A DNA stretch of 64,000 nucleotides from Macrococcus hajekii. GTDB taxonomy: Bacteria > Bacillota > Bacilli > Staphylococcales > Staphylococcaceae. Below, one piece after another: positions 42,493 to 50,638 of this stretch. The notes beneath the pieces were generated by a model that saw only the letters and a program-made list of their open reading frames with translations, was not told the origin of the DNA and did not search any database. Position 1 is the stretch's first letter, and each line of letters opens with the position of its first letter. The translations under genes were made by a program, and so were the position numbers. The stretch lies in the NCBI RefSeq assembly GCF_004359505.1, contig NZ_SCWE01000006.1:19729-83728 (forward strand). Direction: 5' to 3'.

Positions 42493-44148
42493 TTATTCTT
42501 TTGGCAACTTAATTCGGAACTTAGTGCCCGCAATCGAACTATGCACCGTAATCGTACCGTTATGATTTTCCACTATTTGTTTTGCTACTGCGAGTCCAAG
42601 GCCTGAGCCTTCATTTTTAGAAGTCGTATTAGTCCCTCTGTAGTAACGGTCAAAAATGTATGGAACTTCTTCTTGTGGAATCCCTCTCCCATTATCACTG
42701 ATTTCAATAACGATATCATCACCCTCAACAAATGTATTGATCCATACTTCTATATCATCGTTATAAATGAATGCATTCGACACAATATTCATGAGTACAC
42801 GATTGATTCTTTCCTTATCCAGCTTTAGGGTCTGATTAAGGGCATTTGCTGTATGGAGATTGGGATGATTAAAGGAATCTATAAATGCCTGAATATAATC
42901 CCCTATATTAACAGTCTGTTTATTAAATTCAAAAACATCATTTTTAATCTGATAAGTCATATTCAGGTCTCTGAGCAAGGAATCAATATACAGAGCCTTA
43001 TCCTCAATAATTTCCGCAAAACGTTTACGTTCTTCATGATCGATATCAAGTTCACTATTCAACAGTTTGCTGTAGCCATAAATTGAACTCAGCGGAGTTT
43101 TAAAGTCATGGGTAATGCCTGCCACCCATTCTTCTCTAAGCGTTGCTATACGGTTTTGATAAGCTCGATCACTGTCGAGCTTTTCTGTCAGTTCACGTAT
43201 TGATTCATCTACCGAGGTATACATGCGATATTTTCTTCGCATGCGCCCACGACGATAGATACTTTTGTTATCCGGCACTTTATAAACACCTTGACGAAGC
43301 ATACTCAGCCAGTCAACAAAATGAATAAGTGGACGTGCAAAATTACGACTGACAAAATAGGCAAGCGTCAAAATAATCAGGAAAATGGCAAGAGAGAATA
43401 TACAGTACCACAATAGAAAATTAAGTATGGCTGCTACAGCACCATCTTTATCCATAAAAATACCGTTTTCGTCCAATATAATACGCTTATCCTTGGCATT
43501 CTGATTCTCTGAGACGAAAAGATAATACTCATCATCCCGCATCGTTTCTTGTAATACGTATTTATTATAATTATCATAATTCAGATCACTGAACCAGTTT
43601 TTTTCGACATCTTCGGTCTTGAAGCTCCCGTATAATTTAATCAATTGATCACTTTCCATGTCCTGCTTGAAAAGTGATAGATTATGCTCATCCATATAGC
43701 GGTGCAGATCAACTGTTTCTCTTAAATCAAAAAGTTCTGTTGCCTTAACAAGCGGCTGTCTATCTATAAAGACGGCCTGATACTTTTTGTCTAATGTCCA
43801 CGTTGTAACACCCGGAAGATAATACCAGCTTAAATTATGGATCTTCTCTTTATTGTTGAATGATTTAATTACATTTCCTTTATTATCACGTATTAAAAGC
43901 ATACCTTCTTGTTTTTTAAGGGCTTCAGATAGTTCATCATCAATTGTGATATGATTCGCATCTTCAATATGAATAAGGGTCTGAATTGTATCTGTAGTCT
44001 GAGAGGATAGGTTCCCTCCTGATAGTTCATTATAAGATCTCATCATCGAGTAGCCGAGTAACAGCAGCAGCATTAGGTTAATCAGCACATAGAACAAAGA
44101 GAAGTAGCCGATGAATTTCCAGGTGAATTTACGAGCTGTCGCCTTCAA
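42493..44148 (-). CDS. Membrane sensor histidine kinase
   Basis: A 551-residue kinase. Two membrane helices (about 10-34 and 238-264) flank a large extracellular sensor domain; a HAMP-like linker follows, then the H-box GITHDFKTPLSSIYGYSKLL, the N-box NRVLMNIVSNAFIYND, and the G-boxes ISDNGRGIPQEEVPYIFDRYY and NEGSGLGLAVAKQIVE. It overlaps the response regulator by 4 bases. I do not recognise a named staphylococcal system; extracellular signal unknown. Confidence 0.92.
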   Translation of the reverse strand: MKATARKFTWKFIGYFSLFYVLINLMLLLLLGYSMMRSYNELSGGNLSSQTTDTIQTLIHIEDANHITIDDELSEALKKQEGMLLIRDNKGNVIKSFNNKEKIHNLSWYYLPGVTTWTLDKKYQAVFIDRQPLVKATELFDLRETVDLHRYMDEHNLSLFKQDMESDQLIKLYGSFKTEDVEKNWFSDLNYDNYNKYVLQETMRDDEYYLFVSENQNAKDKRIILDENGIFMDKDGAVAAILNFLLWYCIFSLAIFLIILTLAYFVSRNFARPLIHFVDWLSMLRQGVYKVPDNKSIYRRGRMRRKYRMYTSVDESIRELTEKLDSDRAYQNRIATLREEWVAGITHDFKTPLSSIYGYSKLLNSELDIDHEERKRFAEIIEDKALYIDSLLRDLNMTYQIKNDVFEFNKQTVNIGDYIQAFIDSFNHPNLHTANALNQTLKLDKERINRVLMNIVSNAFIYNDDIEVWINTFVEGDDIVIEISDNGRGIPQEEVPYIFDRYYRGTNTTSKNEGSGLGLAVAKQIVENHNGTITVHSSIAGTKFRIKLPKE

Positions 44149-44807
44149 TTGCGCTCTACTTTCAGAATGTAGCCGACACTTCTAACGGTCATCAACCTGA
44201 CAGGGTGACTCGGCACTTCTTCAATTTTTTCACGTAATTTACGAATATGGACCATCACTGTATTTTCATCGATAAACTGATTGTCCCACACTGCTTCGTA
44301 TATCTCTTCTTTCGTCAGTACCTTATTCTGATTTTCAAATAAATACTGCATGAGTAGATACTGCTTCCCGGAGAGATGATACACCTTATCTTTCACTGTT
44401 AATTCTGCTGTCCGTTCATCAAAAAAGAAATCCAGCACCTGCTTTGAGCGCATATAACGATCGATATTAGCCTTTACACGTGCAGCGAGAAGAAGCGGAT
44501 TGAACGGTTTTGTGATGTAATCATCCGCTCCTGTGGCAAAACCGGTCAGTTTATCTTCATCTGTTACATTCGCTGATACATATAGTATCGGGGCATCAGA
44601 TTTTTTACGGATTCGTTCTGCAAGTGCATAGCCGCTTCCATCAGGGAGATTGATGTCCAGAATATATGTGTCGTAGCCTTGAGCCAGATCACAGCCTTCC
44701 TGAAACGTATGCGCCATATCAATCTTATCGTAACCTTCTCTTTTTAAAATGAACTTCATCATTTCGGCGATTTCTACTTCATCTTCAACAATCAGCACGC
44801 TTACCAT
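44145..44807 (-). CDS. OmpR-family response regulator
   Basis: A 220-residue regulator: receiver (about 1-118; acidic pair VEDEVEIAE, phospho-Asp in YILDINLPDGSG, Thr in VSANVTD, Lys in ITKPFNP) and a winged-helix DNA-binding domain ending RLMTVRSVGYILK. It forms a two-component system with the downstream kinase. A tandem 11-bp repeat just upstream of its promoter suggests autoregulation. Confidence 0.93.
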   Translation of the reverse strand: MVSVLIVEDEVEIAEMMKFILKREGYDKIDMAHTFQEGCDLAQGYDTYILDINLPDGSGYALAERIRKKSDAPILYVSANVTDEDKLTGFATGADDYITKPFNPLLLAARVKANIDRYMRSKQVLDFFFDERTAELTVKDKVYHLSGKQYLLMQYLFENQNKVLTKEEIYEAVWDNQFIDENTVMVHIRKLREKIEEVPSHPVRLMTVRSVGYILKVERN

Positions 44808-44827
44808 AAGAACACCCCTTCTAAGTT

Positions 44828-44888
44828 TTTATAGCATGTAACCTGTATGTCATCAAGCTATCCATCGAAACTTTAAGGAAACTTTAAG
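44828..44888 (-). promoter_or_regulatory. Response regulator promoter with tandem 11-bp repeats
   Basis: Minus strand CTTAAAGTTTC occurs twice in tandem (44867-44877 and 44878-44888). Ten bases further is -35 TTGATG (44851-44856), then 17 bases and -10 TATAAA (44828-44833) with an extended TG. Tandem 11-bp repeats are the usual target of OmpR-type dimers. Confidence 0.65.
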
Positions 44889-45424
44889 ATTAATTGTTCT
44901 TTTTTTTCTAGTTGTACATCATACCAGTCCAGTGCTTTGATTTCCATCACCTGAACAAAAATATTTTTGCCTGCAATATAAGAATCAATATCAAATAGAT
45001 ATAGTTTTGCAAGCTCTGCTTTAAGATGACCATATCGCTCCGCTTCTCCACTAAATGTTCTCAAGTAATCCCGAAATGCCAGATGGCGTTTAATATTCTC
45101 GTCACCTGTCTGATAGATATGCAGATGGTGCGAACGGTTATCTTGACCTTTCTGAAAATATCGACGTCCTTTAATTCCATTTTCACCTTTAGGTTCATAA
45201 CCAAGTCTAATCAACGGTTCATTCAACAGGTCCACCTGACTGATATCTTTTACGACGAGCATCATATCAATAATCGGCTTCGACACAAGACCAGGTACGG
45301 CAGTCGATCCAATGTGAAATATCTCTATCATCTGACCTTTGAATATTTCTTTCAGCTTATTCATTTCATCTAAATATAAATGCTGCCAGATACTATCATA
45401 CGCTACTACTTTGACACTACGCAT
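44873..45424 (-). CDS. GrpB family protein (UPF0157, nucleotidyltransferase-like fold)
   Basis: A 183-residue GrpB-like protein: EIFHIGSTAVPGLVSKPIIDMMLVV carries the GS-x10-D-type nucleotidyltransferase core, with RYFQKGQDNRSHHLHIYQTG and HLAFRDYLRT further on. Biochemical role unknown. It is upstream of the two-component genes on the same strand, but its 3' end overlaps their operator-like repeats, so the regulator probably has its own transcript. Confidence 0.87.
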   Translation of the reverse strand: MRSVKVVAYDSIWQHLYLDEMNKLKEIFKGQMIEIFHIGSTAVPGLVSKPIIDMMLVVKDISQVDLLNEPLIRLGYEPKGENGIKGRRYFQKGQDNRSHHLHIYQTGDENIKRHLAFRDYLRTFSGEAERYGHLKAELAKLYLFDIDSYIAGKNIFVQVMEIKALDWYDVQLEKKEQLILKFP

Positions 45425-45509
45425 AAGACACCTCCTGATATCATCTACTTGTAAATGATAATCTTTTACATATTATAATATTTTGTTCTTTTTTTCACAA
45501 ACTATTTTA

Positions 45510-45538
45510 TTGTAATGCTAAATCAGCCATGTTAATAT
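45510..45538 (+). promoter_or_regulatory. Promoter of the yrrT-mccA/mccB/luxS operon
   Basis: TTGTAA (45510-45515), 17 bases, TAATAT (45533-45538). The following ATTCCGAGTAAATCGATAT could hold a CymR-type site overlapping the start, but I cannot confirm the match. Confidence 0.55.
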
Positions 45539-45584
45539 TATTCCGAGTAAATCGATATGTTTAATATTTTTAGGAGTGGATAAT

Positions 45585-47108
45585 TTGAGTCTTGAATTTA
45601 TGGATGTCTTTAAAGAGTGGGCTAATCATTATGATGCGGCAGTCGAGGGGCATGACCCTGAATATCACGATGTTTTTGTGAACTATCCTTTTATGCTAAA
45701 AGAGGCGGCAAAAAGAGCAACCGGAAAAACGATTGAATTCGGTCCTGGGACAGGTAATCTCACCCTGCTTTTACTTGCTAAAGATCTCGAGTTGACTGCG
45801 ATAGAACCGAGTCCGGAAATGACGATTATCGGTGAAAAGAAAACAGGTCTGACCTTTCAGAAAGGTGATTTTCTGAACTTCAGTGCTGATTCAGCTGATA
45901 CCATCATCAGTTCATTTGCTTTTCACCATCTGACTGATGAAGAAAAAGAAAAGGCCATCAGTCGATATGCTTCATTACTGTCAGATCATGGCCAGATTAT
46001 CATACTGGATACCCTCTTCAACAATAAACAGGAAAAAGAAGAAATCATCCGTTCCTACACACAACAAGGACATCTCGGTCTGGTAGATAACCTGAAAACT
46101 GAATATTACCCATTAAAAGAAGTGATGACTGGTATAGCAGCACGTCATGGCTTCAGCTATGAATCTATTCAGTTCAATCCATTCGCTCACCTTCAAATTC
46201 TGAAGAAGAAGACATTCAAGAAACCTACTGACCTGATTGGCTCTACTCCTCTTGTAGAATTGACACAGTTTGACTTACCAGCAGATGTCAGATTGTTCGC
46301 TAAACTCGAGATGTATAATCTCGGTGGCTCCGTTAAAGACCGTCTCGGACAAAATCTTGTCGAAACAGGTATCCAGCAGGGCTTGATTCAAAATGAAGTG
46401 GTCGAAGCAACGGCAGGCAATACAGGTATCGGACTTGCGCTTGCATGTCAAAAATATGATTTGAAACTTAAAGTATTTGTTCCTGAAAAGTTCAGTGTCG
46501 AGAAACAGGAAATCATGCGCGCTCTGGGAGCTGAAATCATCCATACTGATTCTTCTCTCGGAATGGTTGAAGCAAGAAGACAGGCCAAAGATTATGCTGA
46601 CAAAACAGGCGCTTATTATGCTAATCAGTTTGAAACAGCTGATAATCCTGCAAGCTATGATTCACTCTATCAAGAGCTTAAAAATGAACTCGGCAGCATT
46701 CAGATGATAGTAGCAGGTGCCGGAAGTGCCGGAACATTTACAGGCCTTGCCGAACGCATGAAACCTGAAGGAACCAGAACTGTTATCGTTGAACCCGAAG
46801 GCTCAATTCTAAACGGTGGACCGAGTGGTTCTCACCGCACTGAAGGGATTGGTGTCGAAGTCTGGCCCCCATTCTTAAAACATGATTTAATTGATAGTAT
46901 AGAGACGATTTCTGATGATGACGCATTCCATATGGTAAAAGAACTAGCTGCTAAAGAAGGTTTGTTAGTTGGCAGCTCGTCAGGGGCAGCAATGGCTGCA
47001 GCACTCCATCAGGCAAAACACGTTCAAGGCAATATCGTCGTCATCTTTCCAGATGCGAGTGACCGATATATCTCACAACAAATATTTAAATCTAAAGGAG
47101 AACTATAA
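45585..47108 (+). CDS. Fused YrrT-like methyltransferase and MccA-like cystathionine beta-synthase
   Basis: A 507-residue two-domain protein. Residues 1-210 are a class I SAM methyltransferase like B. subtilis YrrT (FMDVFKEWANHYDAAVEGHD, SAM loop EFGPGTGNLT at 51-60, FAFHHLTDEEKEKAI). Residues about 212-507 are a fold-type II PLP enzyme (DLIGSTPLVEL, PLP lysine 251 in NLGGSVKDR, TAGNTGIGLALAC, VGSSSGAAMA) like MccA/YrhA, which condenses O-acetylserine or serine with homocysteine. The TTG at 45585, 8 bases after AGGAG, gives a start aligning with YrrT; a GTG at 45576 overlaps the ribosome binding site. In Bacillus these are separate genes of one operon. It overlaps mccB by one base. Confidence 0.92.
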   Translation: MSLEFMDVFKEWANHYDAAVEGHDPEYHDVFVNYPFMLKEAAKRATGKTIEFGPGTGNLTLLLLAKDLELTAIEPSPEMTIIGEKKTGLTFQKGDFLNFSADSADTIISSFAFHHLTDEEKEKAISRYASLLSDHGQIIILDTLFNNKQEKEEIIRSYTQQGHLGLVDNLKTEYYPLKEVMTGIAARHGFSYESIQFNPFAHLQILKKKTFKKPTDLIGSTPLVELTQFDLPADVRLFAKLEMYNLGGSVKDRLGQNLVETGIQQGLIQNEVVEATAGNTGIGLALACQKYDLKLKVFVPEKFSVEKQEIMRALGAEIIHTDSSLGMVEARRQAKDYADKTGAYYANQFETADNPASYDSLYQELKNELGSIQMIVAGAGSAGTFTGLAERMKPEGTRTVIVEPEGSILNGGPSGSHRTEGIGVEVWPPFLKHDLIDSIETISDDDAFHMVKELAAKEGLLVGSSSGAAMAAALHQAKHVQGNIVVIFPDASDRYISQQIFKSKGEL

Positions 47109-48259
47109 TGCAGAAAAAAACAATGATGATTCACGGCGGTCGTACTGTCGATGAATTTACAGGCTCAGTTAATGCACCGATTTATCAGACTAGTACTTAT
47201 AAACAGGATGGCATCGGTAATCTACGTCAAGGCTATGAATATTCACGTACAAAAAACCCGACACGTTCAGCACTAGAAACACTGATTGCTGATATCGAAC
47301 ACGGCACACATGGTTTCGCATTCGGTTCTGGTATGGCAGCAGTTTCAGCAGCAGTTATGCTCCTCAGTGCAGGTGATCATATCGTTGTAGGTTCAGATGT
47401 GTACGGTGGAACATACCGTGTATTCACAAAAGTATTTGATCGTATCGGTATTAAGTCGTCATTCGTTGATACAACAGACGCTGAAGCTGTACGTGCAGCT
47501 ATTACTGATCAGACGAAGATGCTCTATATCGAAACACCTACTAATCCACTGCTTAGCGTAACAGACATCGAAGAAATGGCTGCTATTGCCAAAGAACATC
47601 AGTTAATATCAGTCGTCGATAACACATTTATGACACCTTATTATCAGAACCCTCTTGATATGGGAGCAGATATCGTCCTGCATTCAGCCACTAAATATAT
47701 TGGTGGACATAGTGATGTCGTAGCAGGTCTGCTCGTTACTAAAGATGATAAAATCGCTGAGGATTTAGGCTTCATCCAGAACTCAGTAGGAGGTATTTTA
47801 GGACCTCAGGATAGCTTCCTGCTTGTCCGAGGCATCAAGACACTCGCGCTGCGTATGGAACAGACAGAGAAAACGACATTGCAGCTAGTGGATTACTTAG
47901 TCAACAATGATACAGTCACTAAAGTCTTTCACCCAAGCTTACTTGAAGGTAAACAACTTGATGCTCAGAAACGTCAGGCAACAGGATTCGGTGGTATGAT
48001 TTCATTCGATGTTGGTTCTAAAGAACGTGCCGAAGCACTTGTGAAATCACTGAAATATTTTACCCTTGCAGAATCACTCGGTGCTGTTGAAAGTCTGATT
48101 TCAGTGCCAAGTCAGATGACACATGCCTCTATTCCACGTGAACGTCGTCTGGAACTGGGTATCACAGATGGATTAGTTCGTATTTCAGTGGGTATTGAAG
48201 ATAGCGAAGATCTACTCGAGGATCTGAAAAATGGTTTTAAAGCCATCGAATCTATTTAA
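47108..48259 (+). CDS. mccB: Cystathionine gamma-lyase / homocysteine gamma-lyase
   Basis: A 383-residue PLP enzyme of the Cys/Met metabolism family. The PLP lysine is 196 in LHSATKYIGGHSDV; YEYSRTKNPTRSALE, GSGMAAVSA and ETPTNPLL are family marks. As MccB it splits cystathionine to cysteine, completing reverse transsulfuration from methionine. The start shares one base with the preceding stop (TAATG). Cystathionine gamma-synthase is related, but the operon partner MccA favours lyase. Confidence 0.92.
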   Translation: MQKKTMMIHGGRTVDEFTGSVNAPIYQTSTYKQDGIGNLRQGYEYSRTKNPTRSALETLIADIEHGTHGFAFGSGMAAVSAAVMLLSAGDHIVVGSDVYGGTYRVFTKVFDRIGIKSSFVDTTDAEAVRAAITDQTKMLYIETPTNPLLSVTDIEEMAAIAKEHQLISVVDNTFMTPYYQNPLDMGADIVLHSATKYIGGHSDVVAGLLVTKDDKIAEDLGFIQNSVGGILGPQDSFLLVRGIKTLALRMEQTEKTTLQLVDYLVNNDTVTKVFHPSLLEGKQLDAQKRQATGFGGMISFDVGSKERAEALVKSLKYFTLAESLGAVESLISVPSQMTHASIPRERRLELGITDGLVRISVGIEDSEDLLEDLKNGFKAIESI

Positions 48260-48275
48260 GTGAGGAGAAAATAAA

Positions 48276-48749
48276 ATGAAAAAGATGAACGTTGAAAGTT
48301 TTAATCTGGACCACACAAAAGTCGCTGCACCATTCGTACGTTTAGCAGGTATTAAAGAAGGACAGAATGGTGATGTCATTCATAAATATGATATTCGCTT
48401 CAAACAGCCGAATAAAGAACATATGGAGATGCCTGCCCTTCACTCAATCGAACATTTAATGGCCGAAAATATTCGTAACCATACTGATAAAGTGGTTGAT
48501 GTATCACCGATGGGCTGCCAGACAGGTTTCTACTTAAGCTTAATTAACCATGATAACTACGAAGATGTGCTTAGCATCCTCGAAAAAACGCTGAATGATG
48601 TCAAGCATGCAACTGAAGTTCCAGCATGTAATGAAGTTCAGTGCGGCTGGGCAGCGAGTCATTCACTTGAAGGTGCTCAAGCATTAGCTGAAGAAATGCT
48701 TTCAAAGAAAGATGAATGGAATATCATTTATCAGGCAGACGCTGAATAA
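48276..48749 (+). CDS. luxS: S-ribosylhomocysteine lyase
   Basis: A 157-residue LuxS. Metal ligands His56 and His60 lie in [10 protein letters not shown] and Cys123 in VQCGWA; the catalytic Cys81 is in [10 protein letters not shown]. It splits S-ribosylhomocysteine to homocysteine and the AI-2 precursor. Here it is third in an operon that consumes homocysteine, 16 bases after mccB. The nucleosidase gene mtnN that makes its substrate is not in this operon. Confidence 0.96.
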   Translation: MKKMNVESFNLDHTKVAAPFVRLAGIKEGQNGDVIHKYDIRFKQPNKEHMEMPALHSIEHLMAENIRNHTDKVVDVSPMGCQTGFYLSLINHDNYEDVLSILEKTLNDVKHATEVPACNEVQCGWAASHSLEGAQALAEEMLSKKDEWNIIYQADAE

Positions 48750-48817
48750 TAAACGCGATTTAAAAAGCAATTGAGCAGAAGTTGAGCAGAAAACGTCGTT
48801 TATAATAAAAGCAGATA

Positions 48818-48862
48818 AAAAGCGATAAAATCAGAAAGAAATCTTCTGATTCTATCGCTTTT
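48818..48862. terminator. Bidirectional terminator after luxS
   Basis: AAAAGCGATAAAATCAGAA and TTCTGATTCTATCGCTTTT form a 19-bp stem (one mismatch), with T-rich tracts on both strands between luxS and the convergent ABC permease gene. The AGCGATAAAA arm is shared with the 8397-8440 hairpin. Confidence 0.85.
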
Positions 48863-48893
48863 ATTATTTTTTGAGTTACTTACATCTCATTTT

Positions 48894-49733
48894 TTATTTA
48901 TCTGCAGATGTCTGTCCGGTAATATTTGAACCTTCGATAAAGTAACGCTGGAATGAGAAGAAGAGTATAATGACAGGTAAAAGAACCATCAGTGAGCCTG
49001 CCATCATATAATTCCACTGGGTAGAGCTTCGTTCCTTGAAGACCTGTAAACCGATCTGCAAGGTGTATAAATTCTCGTCATTAATATAAAGTAATGGACC
49101 TAAGAAATCATTCCATACCCCATTGAACGTAAAAATAGCAACTGTTGCAAGTGCCGGCGTGACAAGCGGCAGCCCGATTTTACGAAAAATATAAAAATGA
49201 CTCGCGCCTTCCATACGTGCTGCTTCGATATAGGATGTCGGAATACCCATAAAAAACTGGCGAAGTAAAAAGATATTGAACGCACTACCAAAAAATGCCG
49301 GCAATATTAATGGATAATAGGTATTCAGCAGATGTAATTTCGCAAACAATACATACTGCGGAATCAATGTTACAAAGCCTGGTATCATCATCGTGCCGAG
49401 TACGATCAAAAACCAGAGCTTCTTACCTCTAAAATCAAGTTTTGCAAAACCATAGGCGATAAAAGCATTGACGAAGACATTCGCAATAACTGCAATGATT
49501 GTAATGGTCAACGAATTAACTGCATAGGTAGAGAATGGTGCCGCGTTCCACGTCTCAATATAGTTCTCAAAGTGCCATTCTTTCGGTATGAAAGTGGGTG
49601 TCCCCATTATTTCTTCCATAGATTTCAAAGACGTTGCAATCATCCACCAGATCGGACTAAGGATGATAAGCGACCCTGCTGCAAGGAGAATAACATTAAT
49701 CCAGCGCCACATCGGATGTACTTGATTTCTCAT
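48894..49733 (-). CDS. Carbohydrate ABC transporter permease (MalG type)
   Basis: A 279-residue permease with six membrane segments and the EAA loop EAARMEGASHFYIFRKIGLPLVTPALATV. It belongs to the CUT1 sugar importer class. It overlaps the preceding permease by 4 bases. Substrate cannot be told from sequence. Confidence 0.92.
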   Translation of the reverse strand: MRNQVHPMWRWINVILLAAGSLIILSPIWWMIATSLKSMEEIMGTPTFIPKEWHFENYIETWNAAPFSTYAVNSLTITIIAVIANVFVNAFIAYGFAKLDFRGKKLWFLIVLGTMMIPGFVTLIPQYVLFAKLHLLNTYYPLILPAFFGSAFNIFLLRQFFMGIPTSYIEAARMEGASHFYIFRKIGLPLVTPALATVAIFTFNGVWNDFLGPLLYINDENLYTLQIGLQVFKERSSTQWNYMMAGSLMVLLPVIILFFSFQRYFIEGSNITGQTSADK

Positions 49734-50629
49734 GACTGGTCGCCTCCTTCATAATGAACCCAGCGCGGAGCCAGCTTCAAGTTAATAATGGTGATAATCA
49801 GTACAATAACAAATAGAATCCAGCTCATGGCCATCGCATAACCCATATCAAAAGCTCTGAATGCCTTAATCCACATATAAAGGTTATAGAAGAGAAGTGA
49901 GTTACTTGGTGACCCTGCACCGTCACTACTCATGACATATGCTTCCTGAAAGATCTGGAAGGCACCAATTGTACTAGTGATAATATCAAAGAAGATAATA
50001 GGTGTAATCATCGGTAATGTAATATGACGGAACTTCTGAAAGCGATTGGCTCCATCAATATCGGCTGCTTCATATAAAGACTTCGAAACCCCTTGAAGGC
50101 TTGCGAGGTAAAGGAGCATACTCCCCCCTACACTCCACAACTTCATAAATATCAGTGAAGGCTTAGTCCATGCTGGGTCAAGCAGCCAGTTCGGTCCATC
50201 GATACCGAAAAAACTGAGTACTGTATTAACAAGACCTGTCGAAGGATCAAGTAACTGCATCCATAGAAGATAAACCCCTACACCCGACAATACAGCTGGC
50301 AGATAATAGATGGTCCTGAAAACACGCATACCTGGTACATCCTGATTCAGCATCAACGATAAAAGAATGGCTCCAATGGTCGTCAGTGGTACTGAAAAAA
50401 GAACAAAATAGAGCGTATTCATCATAGAAGTATAAAATAATTCATCCTCTTTAAAAAGACGGGAATAATTATCTAGACCAATGAAATCCATCTGAGAGGT
50501 AATATTGTAATTTGTGAAACTGGCATACAATGAAAAAAGAATCGGTCCTAGTGTAAACACTAGGAAACCGAATATCCAAGGTGAAATAAAGAAATAGCCT
50601 GCTAGATTGTCTTTATATTTCTTGTTCAT
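49730..50629 (-). CDS. Carbohydrate ABC transporter permease (MalF type)
   Basis: A 299-residue permease with six membrane segments and the EAA loop EAADIDGANRFQKFRHITLPMITPIIFF. It pairs with the MalG-type permease to form the CUT1 channel. It follows the binding protein gene by 9 bases. Confidence 0.92.
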   Translation of the reverse strand: MNKKYKDNLAGYFFISPWIFGFLVFTLGPILFSLYASFTNYNITSQMDFIGLDNYSRLFKEDELFYTSMMNTLYFVLFSVPLTTIGAILLSLMLNQDVPGMRVFRTIYYLPAVLSGVGVYLLWMQLLDPSTGLVNTVLSFFGIDGPNWLLDPAWTKPSLIFMKLWSVGGSMLLYLASLQGVSKSLYEAADIDGANRFQKFRHITLPMITPIIFFDIITSTIGAFQIFQEAYVMSSDGAGSPSNSLLFYNLYMWIKAFRAFDMGYAMAMSWILFVIVLIITIINLKLAPRWVHYEGGDQS

Positions 50630-50638
50630 GGCTACCTC

